Shown here: one piece after another, positions 53,661-64,000 of the stretch
How the letters are laid out: each line of letters opens with the position of its first letter
Position numbering within the stretch: position 1 is the stretch's first letter
Assembly (NCBI GenBank): GCA_028551475.1
Contig: CM052356.1
Location: 5,032,001 to 5,096,000, forward strand
DNA from: Casuarina equisetifolia
Lineage: Eukaryota; Streptophyta; Magnoliopsida; Fagales; Casuarinaceae
DNA length: 64,000 nt
Direction of reading: 5' to 3'
Program-made: the position numbers and the translations under genes
The notes under the pieces: generated by a model
Seen by the model: only the letters and a program-made list of their open reading frames with translations
What the model was told of the DNA's origin: nothing
The model's database searches: none

Positions 53661-56600
53661 ATGGAATTAAGCACTAACAGGATGATTAGTTTAAATGGAA
53701 AAAACTATCATGTTTGGAAGGGTAAGATGGAAGATTTGCTTTATGTGAAGCGTTGGCACTTACCGGTGTTTAGTGAAACTAGACCAAATAACATGAGTGA
53801 GGCCGATTGGACTCTTGAGCATAAAATTGTATGCGAGTTCATTCGATAATTTGTAGATGAGAATGTTTTGAATCACATTAGTAAAGAAACACATGCTTGG
53901 ACTCTGTGGAACAAACTTGAATCTTTGTATGCTCAAAAGACTGGAAATAATAAGATGTATTTGATGAAGCAACTTATTAGCTTGAAATACAAAGATGGAC
54001 AATCCATATCTGATCATTTGAATGAGTTTCAGGGAATGTTAGATCAACTTTCAAGCATGAATATGAAGTTTGAAGATGAAGTACAAGGACTTTGGTTACT
54101 TGGTACTTTACCAGAATCTTGGGAAACATTTCGTATGTCAGTGAGTAACTCTGCTCTCGATGGAATTGTCACTATGGATTTTGCCAAGACTAGTATTTTA
54201 AATGAAGAGATGAGAAGAAAGAGTCAGGGTTCTTTGTCTCATTTTGAAGCTTTGGTTGTTGAAAATAGGGGGAAAAGTCATAGTAGAGGTCCGAGAGGTT
54301 ATAACAAAAGTCGAAGTAAGTCTAGATCATGGCATAAAAATGTAGAGTGTCATCATTGTGGCAAGATGGGTCATATCAAGAAAAATTGCTTCCAACTGAA
54401 AAATGAAAAGAAAAATGGTAAAGGTAGAAATGAGAAGAAGAAAGTTAATGAAAGTAAGGAGAAGAAGGACAACAATGATAATGATCGAGTTGTAGCAGCT
54501 ATTAATGAACTTGTTATTGTGTGTTATGATGATAATGTGAATTTTGCAAGCAATGAGACAAGTTGGGTAATTGATAGTGGTGCTTATCTTCATATTACTT
54601 CCAAGAGGGAGTTCTTTACTTCTTATATTCCTGGAAACTTTGGCACATTGAAGATGGGTAATGATTGCTTGGCTAAAGTTACAGGTATGCGAGATGTATG
54701 CTTGGAGACTCGTAATGGATCCAAGTTGGTTCTCAAGAATGTTAGACATGTACTAGAAATTCGCTTGAATTTGATTTCTACCGGACAACTTGATGATGAA
54801 GGTTTTTGCAATATCTTCAATAATGAACAATGGAAACTTACTAAGGGTTCATTAGTTATTGCTAGAGGCAAGAAAGAGTCTTCTTTGTATTTATTTCAGG
54901 CCAAGATTTCCAAGAACATTTGTAATGTAATGGAAGATAGAATATAAGTGCTTTATGGCACAAAAGGTTAAGTCACATGAGTGAGAAGGACATGAATGTG
55001 TTAGCAAAGAAGAACTTATTATCTAGGATTAAGAGTGTAAAACTTGAGAAGTGTGCACATTGTTTAGCTGGAAAATAGAAAAAGGTTTCATTCTATAGTC
55101 ACCCTCCTTCAAGAAAATCAGATTTCTTAGAATTAGTACACTCATATGTTTGTGGCCCAGTTAACCCGAGGACGCTTGGTGGAGCATCCTACTTTGTGAC
55201 CTTTATTGATGACTACTCAAGAAAGGTTTGGGTTTATATTTTGATGTCAAAAGATCAAGTGCTAGATGTGTTTAAGTAGTTTCAAGTTTCAATAGAGTGA
55301 CAAACTGGAAAGAAGTTGAAATGCATTCGATCAGATAATGGTGGTGAGTACATTGGACCATTTGATAAGTATTGTAGGCAACATGGTATTCGACATCAGA
55401 AGACACCTCCAAAAACACCTCAGTTGAATGGTATAGCGGAATGAATGAACAGGACATTGGTTGAGAGAGTTATATACATGATTTCAAATGCTAACTTGCC
55501 AAAGACATTTTGGGGTGAGGCATTACTTACAGCAGCTTATGTTATCAATCTATCTCCAACTGTTACTTTAGATGGTGATGTGCCAGATAGAGTTTGGTTT
55601 GGCAAAGATGTTTCCTATAACCATCTAAGAGTATTTGGTTGCAAAGCATTTGTTCATATTCCAAAGGATGAGAGGTCTAAGTTAGATGTCAAGACACGAG
55701 AATGTATATTTCTTGGTTATGGTTCTGATGAATTTGGCTACAGGTGTTATGATTCAACTGTGAAGAAAACTGTGAAGAGTTATGATGTTGTATTTTTTGA
55801 GAATCAAAATATGACAGATATTGGCCAGAGTGAGAAGAATATGTCACAAGGCTCTAAGATTGGTATTGATATTGATCTAATTCCTTCAAATGATTTACGA
55901 CGATAGTTGCCAGAACAAGTTGAGAGTGATATTCAGCATGATGTTCAGGATCAAGTTCAGAATGACTAACAGGTTGCAGATAATAGTGACACTCAGACAG
56001 ATAATGTTGTTGATGTTCAGCAGAATCCATCTTCAGTTCCACCATTGAGGAGGTCTACTAAAGGTTGCCATCTATCCTCTAGATACTCCACTGAGGAGTA
56101 TGTATTGTTGACTGATGCAGGTGAGCCTGAGAGCTTTGAAGAAGCAACAAAGGATGTGGATAAGAAAAAATGGGTTGATGCAATACAAGATGAGTTGAAA
56201 TCTTTGCATGATAATCAAACATTTGAGTTGGTGACATTGCCTAAGGGCAAGAAAGCTTTGAAGAATCGTTGGATTTATAGATTGAAGCATGATGAAAATT
56301 CTTCACAACCTCGATATAAAGCCAGACTAGTTTTAAAGGTTTCAGTCAGAAAAAAGAAATTGATTACGATGAGATTTTCTCACATGTTGTGAAAATGTCC
56401 TCAATTCGAGTGGTTTTGAGATTGGCTGCCAGTCTTGATTTTGAAATTGAGCAAATGGATGTAAAGACTGCTTTTCTTCATGATGACCTAAATGAAGAAA
56501 TTTATATGGAGCAACCAGAGGGTTTTAAAGAAAAAGGTAAAGAGAACTATGTTTGCAAGCTAAAGAAAAGTTTATATGGCTTAAAACAGGCACCGAAACA

Positions 56601-57680
56601 ATGGTATCGAAAATTTGAGTCTTTTATGGGGGAGCAAGCCTATAAGAAGACAAATTCTAATCATTGTGTGTTTGTGCAGAAGTTCTCAGATGATGACTTT
56701 ATCATTCTACTGCTTTATGTAGATGACATGCTTATAGTTGGTAAGAACGCTACAAGAATTGAAAAGTTGAAGTAGGAGTTAAGTAAGTCATTCTCAATGA
56801 AAGACTTAGGCTCAGTGAAGCAAATTCTTGGTATAAGAGTCAGTCGTGATAGAAAAGCTAAGAAGTTATGGTTGTCTCAAGAGGAGTACATCAAGAAAGT
56901 GCTTTAAAGGTTTTGTATGGATAAAGCTAAAATGGTGAGCACGCCTCTTGCTACACACTTTAAGCTTAGTAAGAAACAATGTCCTGCAGCTCAGGAAGAC
57001 AGAAAAGATATGGAAAGAGTTTCTTATGCTTCGGCTGTTGGTTGTTTAATATATGCAATGATTTGTACAAGGCCAGATATAGCTCATGCAATTGGAGTAG
57101 TTAGTAGATTTACTTCTAATCCTGGAATAGAACATTGGAATGCAGTGAAGTGGATTCTAAGGTATCTTCGAGGCACTTCTAGTTTGAAACTTTCATTTGG
57201 GAGTGATAAGCCTATTCTTGTGGGATATACAGTTCTGACATGACAGGAGATATTAATAATAGAAGATCTACTTCATGCTACTTGATTAAGTTTTCAGGGA
57301 GAGCTGTGGCATGGCAATCAAGATTACAAAAATGTATTGCTCTATCTACAGCAGAAGCATAATTTATTGCAGCAACGAAAGCATGTAAAGAGTTGCTTTG
57401 GATGAAGGAATTCATAAAAGAACTTGGTTTCGTGCAAGAAAGGTATGTGCCATTTTGTGATAGTCAAAATGCTATACGTCTTGCTAAGAACTCTAATTTT
57501 CATCAAAGGTCAAAGCATATTGATGTAAGATATCATTGGATACGAGATATCATGGAAACCAAAGAGGTTGCACTTGAAAAGGTACATACTGAGGATAATG
57601 ATTCTGATATGATGACAAAGGCTCTATGGCAAGAAAAGTTTGAGTTTTGTCGGCATGAGGCCGGTTTGGATTGTGCTTGA
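53661..57680 (+). pseudogene. copia gag-pol reading frame, broken
   Basis: Gag starts at ATG 53661 (MELSTNRMISLNGKNYHVWK), with a zinc knuckle CHHCGKMGHIKKNC. Protease keeps its active site (WVIDSGAYLHIT). The pre-integrase HHCC region, integrase (IRSDNGGEYIGPF), reverse transcriptase with LLYVDDMLIVG and RNase H with DSQNAIRLAKN follow. Breaks include stops at 53847-53849, 55078-55080, 55277-55279, 55299-55301, 55906-55908, 55969-55971, 56773-56775 and 56907-56909, a frameshift after 54940 and another near 56335. Most stops are one C-to-T change away from the family codon. The order integrase before reverse transcriptase and the sequence style fit the Tork/TNT group. Confidence 0.9.
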
Positions 57681-57727
57681 GAAATGAACATATGAAATCT
57701 CCCTCATTTGGGCTGGAGGGGGAGAAT

Positions 57728-58410
57728 TGTTGGGTTGGTCCAGCCCATATTCGGGACTTATTATTGGGTCCAATTAGGGTAATGTGGCCCTAAAGTTTAA
57801 AATAAAAAATATAGGGTTTTTTTTTGGAGAAGAGGTGAGTAGCCGTCAAAAAGAAAAGAGAGAGAGAAAAGAAAAGAGTAGAATTTCGCAGGAATTAGAG
57901 GCTTGCGCAGCAGTTGATCAAACATTTGATCAAGGTCGATCCGTGGTCTGATTGAGCTGATTTTTCGTCAACGGGTTTGGGATTGGGTGTTCTTTATTGT
58001 GAACGGTTGGATCGTCGTTTGGAGCGCTTGAAGTCAGCAAATTGTGGTAAAAAATCTGGATGATATTTCTTCAACTTTTCTTGGTTAAGTTGTTGTTTAC
58101 AACTTGTTCTTTACTATTTATTGGTGATTCTATTGTTGTTGAATTAGTAAATCTTTGTCCTGTTGCTATTGTTAAGGACTTGATTGAGTTGTATCCTAAC
58201 AATTGATATAGTGGAGATTTGGGTGGACTCCGTGATCGGTCCCGTGGTTTTTTTATCCTTCACATTAGAGGAGTTTTTCCACGTAGAAATTGTTTTGTGT
58301 TGATTGTAATTTGCTTATTTTACTTGTGATTCGAATACATTGTTGGTGTTTTAGTATTTCCTCATAGGTTCAATCAAAGTGAGAAACTTTATACGTCGCT
58401 TTTCCTATCA
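57728..58410 (+). repeat. 3' LTR of the 52.9 kb copia element
   Basis: 683 bases, directly after the purine-rich GGCTGGAGGGGGAGAA. Ends ATCA. Confidence 0.92.
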
Positions 58411-59138
58411 ATTTTTGGGTTAGGTCTATAAAGAGTTATACGGACAAGCTTATACTAGATACTAGGTTAAAAAAAATAAAAAATAAAAAGTGACCTTTTA
58501 AGCTTATAGCAAATGGCTGGGTGAACTTATGTGTGACGAGCCTTCATGTATTCTTCTTGCTTAGTTCCAAATTCTTTTGAGGATTTTGTGCTCCAAAAGG
58601 GTTCGGACTCACGAACCCATCACCTGGTCAAGGCTAATCCTATTGCTTCATACTAGCGTCAATGATATTAGACTTCAATATTTTTTAAAAAAATTCAAAA
58701 CATTAACAATTTAAAACTATCATTATTTTTAAATCTAAAATCTCTTATGAGCACTACAAATAACACAAGGTCAAAAAAGCCTTATGTTAAAAGAATGTTT
58801 CTAAAATATTGTGGTTGTTTCTTGACGCCAACCATAAAGCAACAAAGCAAAGAACATGTACAGCAGTTGCTAGTACGCTGTGGGGACTAAATAAAACGTC
58901 TACCCACAGTTCTCCACATGGACAGCGTCGGATTCTTTAGAAAACAGGAATGCAGAACCAGACCCGCAGGATCAGTCGAGAAATATAAACAGTAGACCCC
59001 GTCGACTTGTCCCTTTTGAAAGAAAGAACAATTGATGTTGACAAAGATATTGTAGCTGTTTCTTGACGTCCACCATGAATTAATAAAGCAAGGAAAGATC
59101 CAAAGAACCGCTGAACGTTCTTTTTCATCCCCTCGGCA
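58411..59138. other. non-coding with blocks resembling the HAK 3' flank
   Basis: 58768-58823 (GGTCAAAAAAGCCTTATGTT, AAAGAATGTTTCTAAAATAT) resembles 16228-16282. 58856-58920 (TGTACAGCAGTTGCTAGTAC, AGTTCTCCACATGGA) resembles 15992-16055. A phrase TGTTTCTTGACGxCxACCAT with AAAGCAA recurs at about 58828 and about 59058. No exon is present. Confidence 0.55.
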
Positions 59139-59490
59139 TTGTCGTCCATCAACAACGTCGGCATCCCATCAGCAAAGCCAGAAAGGTTGGTCCATGTTGC
59201 TGTCGACGTATATTTTATTGGTGGCATAAGGGAGTCAGCAGCCACATGGCGGGTCTACAGGCCGTTGCTTCTAAGCAATGGCTGCCAACTGGCTCGACTC
59301 CAACCACCGAGCCTTTCTGCCAACTCACACCACTTGCCGGCGGTGCTGGTTTCTCTCTCCGCGCATCGGCGTCAAAACCGTGCCACGGCTTCTTTCACGG
59401 TCCCACGACTGTGTCACCGACCGTGCCCCTCGGAACGTGCATTGGAGGTCCAATGTCCGAAATGACCGAATTCTCCTCCCCTCCGACGTA
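59139..59490. other. GC-rich patch without recognisable gene
   Basis: Locally GC-rich, with open stretches in several frames on both strands (for example a minus-strand run with TLLMDDNAEGMKKNVQRF). I recognise no domain and no consistent exon structure. It could be a gene relic or a promoter-like island. Confidence 0.35.
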
Positions 59491-61001
59491 ATTATTATTT
59501 TTTGAACAAAACGTTAACTTTGACTCTTAATCTAATTAGTCTTCGCATTTAATAATCTTAAGTTGGGTAGGATTCTGTCTTTTAACTCTTTAAGATTCTA
59601 TCTTTAATTTTTAATAAAATTTTTGGATAGGGAAGATCGTAAATAAGCTTAAACTTATCACGAATAAAGGTCATGCGGGTTACAAGTTGTGATTATTTAA
59701 GTTATTTGCTTGTTTGAGAAAGGGCCGTTGATTTTATTTAATATTTTACGGGCTCACAAGTTCTTCTTGTGCTTTGTGCTGCGGTAAATATATGATGATA
59801 ATTCACTTTTTCTAGCATTATTCAATCCTTATACTCATAAGCTTTATCATATAGTATTTCAAAAGTAGAGAATCTTGCTCTTGGAAATGCATGAAAGGTA
59901 GGAAGTTGTGGGTTCAAAGCTTATAATACATTAAAAAGACAAAACCTTTTACTGATTCTTCCGAACGTTAATGTTGGCTTTTTGCTTGCTTCACAATTTG
60001 GTGGAATTAGAATAAAGATCAATTAATTAATGTAGAGGAATAACGACTGCAATTACTTCTCGAGTTCTTTAATTTTTTTAAGTTATTGAAATAAAACTTT
60101 TTTTAAAAAAAAAAACCCTCAAACACTGAACTAACTTTTGAGGGCATTTGAACGTTATAATTTGTTAAATTCAATCTATATTTAGCTTATAATTTAAATT
60201 CATTTCCACCATCATAATGCAAGAAAATAAAACTCTTTTACCCCAAAATACTAAAAATTGTAGAAACTAATTTTCAAATTTTTATCAAATTTTGATTGTT
60301 GTAAGGTAGGATTCTGCGAAATAAAAGGTATGGAAAAAGCAACACTTCTAAAAGTATTTAAAAGTTAAAATTCCTTTCTTCTTTAGGTGTTAGATTCTAA
60401 TTCAAGGCACTTCTTTTAAGTCGAAAGTAACTACTATTTTTTCTCATCCTTCCCACACATAGAGGTAAGTCTTTTATTGAAAAATATACTTTATGTTAAA
60501 CTTACTTGCACTTCAATTAACAACACCACAGAGAAACATATTATAAAATAAATCATTATTAATAAATTTTAATCACCAATTAGACTGATAACCAACTAAA
60601 ATTATATTTACTAATATTTTCAATAATTATAAATACATTTATGCACTATTTTGTGTGACTATAATTCTTTTTTTTTCAAAGGTTATAATTGTAATTGCAC
60701 TTGATTCTTGCGCGTCCTTGTCTTTGAGACATAGCCCAGCCAAGAGACCCACGCACATCGTGCAAGTTACAATGCTAAAACAACGGTTAAAACTACAAAG
60801 ATCTGTAACAGAACTGGGAAGTCCTCTGTCCTTATTCTGATTTCTTGAAACCGCGTCTTCCTTCCTTCGAAGCTACTTCTCAATCTCTCCGTTCCCACTA
60901 CTTATTTGTTTATTTTTGTTATTGGGACTGGTTCTCTTCCAAATATATACAAGCTCCGTGGAACCTTTCACTCGCATATTGCAGAGACAGTTTCAGACGG
61001 A
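59491..61001. other. AT-rich intergenic and rhomboid promoter
   Basis: No coding signal to about 60650. The last 200 bases form the likely 5' leader of the rhomboid gene. Confidence 0.5.
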
Positions 61002-61020
61002 GAAAGAGAGAGAGAGAGAG
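61002..61020 (+). repeat. GA microsatellite in the rhomboid 5' leader
   Basis: A run of GA dinucleotides with one interruption (GAGAAAGAGAGAGAGAGAG), 12 bases before the ATG at 61032. GA/CT repeats in plant leaders are common and often variable in length. Confidence 0.8.
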
Positions 61021-61031
61021 GGATAGAAACT

Positions 61032-64000
61032 ATGGCTACCGCTGATTTGGAGAGAGGAGGAGGAAAGGGCAGGAGGGCCACTGGCCGCCCCGAGAATAAC
61101 TATGTTGATAGCGCGGATCGCGAATGGACTTCGTGGCTGGTTCCGATGATTGTTGTGGCTAATGTTGTGGTCTTCATAGTGGTCATGTACATTAACGACT
61201 GCCCAAAGAAAAACCAGGGTCTGTACGGGACTTGCGTGGCCAGGTTTCTTGGCAGGTTCTCGTTCCAGCCTCTCCGTGAGAACCCTCTCTTCGGCCCTTC
61301 ATCTGCTACGTGAGTTTCTAGCCATACCCAGTTCTCAAGATTGATTCTTTTGCCTTTGTTTTGATGTGGATTGTATTTGACATCCTGATTAGGTCTTTGG
61401 GATTTTTTTCTTTGTGCAATTTTGCGTTTTGTGCAAGAGGGGGGGAGTTTTGGCTTGGGGTCTTTAATTTTGCGTTTTATTTGCTAGTTTGAGTTTAGGA
61501 TCTGAGCTGCCGCTCCTCCATAAATCAGTTGGTGGTTTGGGAGTATGTCGAGCTTCGATGTTTGCTTGTTGCGCTAGTTACTAACTGTTTATGTAGAAAT
61601 TTCTTGTTTTTGGTTAGCTTACGTTAATTTCATTTACAGGAGATTTTGTTCGTAAGTTTAGGCTTACGAAACTTTTAGTTCTATGGTTTGCTTTTGATTC
61701 AGTGGTAAGAAGTTCAAGGGGGTGGAAGAATTCCTTCTTGTTGCATCTTTAACCGATTTCCAATTCTCATCACCTGCCTTCTCTTATTCTGATCTGGTTT
61801 TATGGTGATTTTGTGAAGTTATCTGGGTACGAATTCGTCACCTACCTGAGTTAGATTTAGTTGGTGTTCCGTTCTACCTAAATTTGGGAAGAAATTTTAT
61901 TTTAAGGCTGCAAGTTGTTGGAGATGCATGAAACTGATCCCTGGTTGCCATACTTTTATCATCATAGTTGATGGGTCATGGTTATTGAGTTTTCTTTAGT
62001 ATATTTATGGCACCGAATGGATGTGACATGTCATCTAAAAATGAAAAATTAAAGTCAGCCCCATAGGTGATTCGCTGGGGACGTTTGGGAAACAATTTCA
62101 ACCAGATTCTTTTCTGAAAAAAAGTCTTATTTGACCAATACAGAGCTATACTTATTACATTTTGTAAAGACTTATATATAAGGAGGTCTTAGTTCTATTA
62201 TTTGTTCTTGAAATTAAAATGGTCCTGTTGATGCACATTTTGGCAGTAAAGCCAATGGGCCGGATTTCAATGGTTGAACTTCAAAGTGCAATTCGTTTGA
62301 TTTTCCACTTTTTGCCTTTCTCACTTAGTTGATAACATCGAGTATGGTTATAGTAATATCTTAACACTTATTTCATTCCAAATTTTGCAGACTGAAGAAA
62401 TTAGGAGCTCTGGATTGGGACAACATAGTGAATGGGCATCAAGGATGGAGACTTGTTAGTTGTATGTGGTTGCATGCTGGTGTCATTCACCTGCTTGCAA
62501 ACATGTTGAGCTTGGTCTTTATTGGGATCCGCCTAGAACAGCAATTTGGTTTTGGTATGTCATGTCTTGAATTTAAACCTACACCTACATCAACAAACAT
62601 AATTAGCGGAAGGAATTAATGTATTCAAGATGTTAAGAGATTAATATATGCAACTTTATTTTCAGTTTGAGTCAAATCTGTAAACACAAAAATATATCCT
62701 TTTGTCTTTGTATTCTGTTACTTATGATACTCCAAAAGACTTTAATCAATAGTTTACCGTTTATGTTCTTATCCATTTTATTGTTTTGAGGGATTTATTG
62801 TGGTTTTTGGCATTCTTACATATATATTGGTTATTATTTTACAGTGCGGATCGCTATACTCTATCTGCTGTCCGGATTTGGTGGGAGCATATTATCTTCC
62901 CTCTTTATTCAGAACAATATCTCTGTTGGTGCCTCTGGTGCTTTGTTTGGCCTTCTTGGAGCAATGTTGTCAGAGCTTATAACTAATTGGACTATTTATA
63001 CCAACAAGGTTTGCTACTAATTCTTGGTTGTTGTACCACCATCATTGTCACTATTATATGTCGTGTCTTGCATTAGCCTCATGTTTTACATCTAATGACG
63101 CTTACTCCTCTGAACAATATGACAAGCAAATGCAAAGGAGATGAGGTTTAAACATTGTAATTAAGTAGGGGTCTGTCCTATTCCCAATACTGAGACTAAA
63201 AGAAAAATAAACTACTGGACAACAAAAGAAAATTGGAAAAATTATGAAGTTGATGGTTGGAGAAAGGCTTTACCACATGTTGTATTGTCTGTGTTGTCTT
63301 CTGCATTTTTAGCAAAATTTGGTGAGGTTTTTAACAATGCACTTTGCCGTTTCTCTACCATTGCAGGCTGCTGCTCTATTCACCCTTATCTTCATTATTG
63401 CCGTTAACTTGGCAGTTGGAATTCTTCCCTTTGTTGATAACTTCGCCCACATCGGAGGATTCTTGTCGGGTTTTCTCCTTGGCTTCGTTCTGCTACTTCG
63501 GCCCCAATTTGGATGGGTGGAAAGCCAGTATCTTCCAGCTGATGACCGTGCCCGTTCTAAGTACAAGCCTTACCAATATATTTTGTGGGTGGTAGCCCTG
63601 GTGTTACTAATTGTCGGGTAAGCTCATCACTCCTAAATACTAATTTAGTGGTCGGACTCCACTGTCCTTGGGATCTGTCCATTTTGCTTTTGTAGTGTTT
63701 TCCTGGCACTTGATTCAGGGTCATTGCACACAGAATAAAGTAACATATCTCTGAAAGGAGCAGACGATATTAATTTCTACAGAGAGCCCCTCTGCGTTAT
63801 CAAAATCCTCTCTCAATGGTTGCATAATGTAGTCACATATGTACCTGTTTTATGGTGGATAACAATGTTTATTATGCCCTTCTATGAGAAAACTAATTCC
63901 TGGTATATTGTTGAGAATTGCAGATTTTCTGTCGGATTGGCGATGCTTTTCAAAGGAGAGAATGGAAACAAACACTGCAGCTGGTGCCATTACCTTAGCT
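61032..64000 (+). CDS. rhomboid-like intramembrane serine protease (RBL2 type), 3' end outside window
   Basis: Exons: 61032-61309, 62391-62554, 62845-63008, 63367-63617 and 63924-64000 (continuing). They join in frame to about 311 residues. The cytosolic N-terminus ([18 protein letters not shown]) precedes the first span ([20 protein letters not shown]). The signature [19 protein letters not shown] supplies the oxyanion-side histidine and asparagine. The catalytic serine is in GASG (Ser178), and the partner histidine is in DNFAHIGGF (His230). A last span leads to the cysteine-rich tail [10 protein letters not shown]. It cleaves single-span substrates within membranes. Arabidopsis RBL2 acts in the Golgi and can cut Drosophila Spitz. 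The family ends about a dozen residues further on, so little is missing. All catalytic residues are intact. Confidence 0.94.

Larger units (their letters stand above)
52920..58410 (+). mobile_element. nearly full-length Ty1-copia retrotransposon
   Basis: 5491 bases with LTRs at 52920-53605 and 57728-58410, both starting TGTTGGGTTGGTCCA and ending in ATCA. By eye they are roughly 93% alike. A primer site TGGTATCAAGA begins three bases after the 5' LTR (53609), and a polypurine tract (GGCTGGAGGGGGAGAA) precedes the 3' LTR. The flanks are ATTTA (52915-52919) and ATTTT (58411-58415), a target duplication with one change. Gag, protease, integrase, reverse transcriptase and RNase H are all present in copia order but broken by about ten stops or frameshifts. 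Confidence 0.95.

Noticed and set aside
58937-59245. 102-codon minus-strand frame starting MAADSLMPP
   Set aside because: No recognisable domain, and it overlaps repeat-like DNA. Kept only as part of the unexplained GC-rich patch.

Overview
The window is nuclear DNA of a flowering plant, most likely a woody eudicot. The evidence is GT-AG introns in every protein gene, plant-specific families (tau glutathione S-transferase, HAK/KUP potassium transporter), AT-rich intergenic DNA and several nested LTR retrotransposons. Gene order recalls two duplicated Arabidopsis segments. RFC2, the RING protein and the rhomboid resemble At1g63160, At1g63170 and At1g63120. The Munc13-like and RING genes resemble the neighbours At4g11670 and At4g11680. 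These locus numbers are from memory. I cannot name the species.

Layout. The left 20 kb is compact and single-copy: a DUF810/Munc13-like gene (minus, runs off the left edge), a five-exon RING-H2 membrane protein (2489-7547, minus), replication factor C subunit 2 (9367-12299, plus), ribosomal protein L24 (13763-15053, plus) and a HAK5-type potassium transporter (16383-19798, minus). All splice junctions of these genes could be joined in frame by hand.

From about 20 to 47 kb lies an expanded array. The 3' half of RPL24 and its flank were copied and decayed. Three two-exon tau GST genes (21649-22431, 31100-31866, 44018-44785, all minus) sit in reiterated flanks made of two kinds of leader repeat. 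The first two GST units are each followed by a decayed Ty1-copia copy of the same family with a tandemly multiplied pre-integrase segment. The second copia copy was split by a 1.8 kb solo LTR. Between copia copy 2 and the third GST, a miniature retrotransposon (TRIM) sits inside the primer-binding site of another LTR element.

From 47 to 58.4 kb are nested elements. A Ty3-gypsy remnant is interrupted by a Ty1-copia element with a perfect 5-bp target duplication (GCTAC). Next come two exons of a broken SAICAR synthetase (PUR7) gene, then a nearly complete 5.5 kb Ty1-copia element with both LTRs. From 58.4 to 61 kb the DNA is non-coding, and a rhomboid protease gene (RBL2-like, plus, from 61032) runs off the right edge.

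The genes do not form a pathway. DNA replication, translation, potassium uptake, detoxification and intramembrane proteolysis are simply neighbours. The accessory interest lies in how the GST array grew and how the repeats nested. All coordinates come from reading the sequence by eye, with no alignment software.
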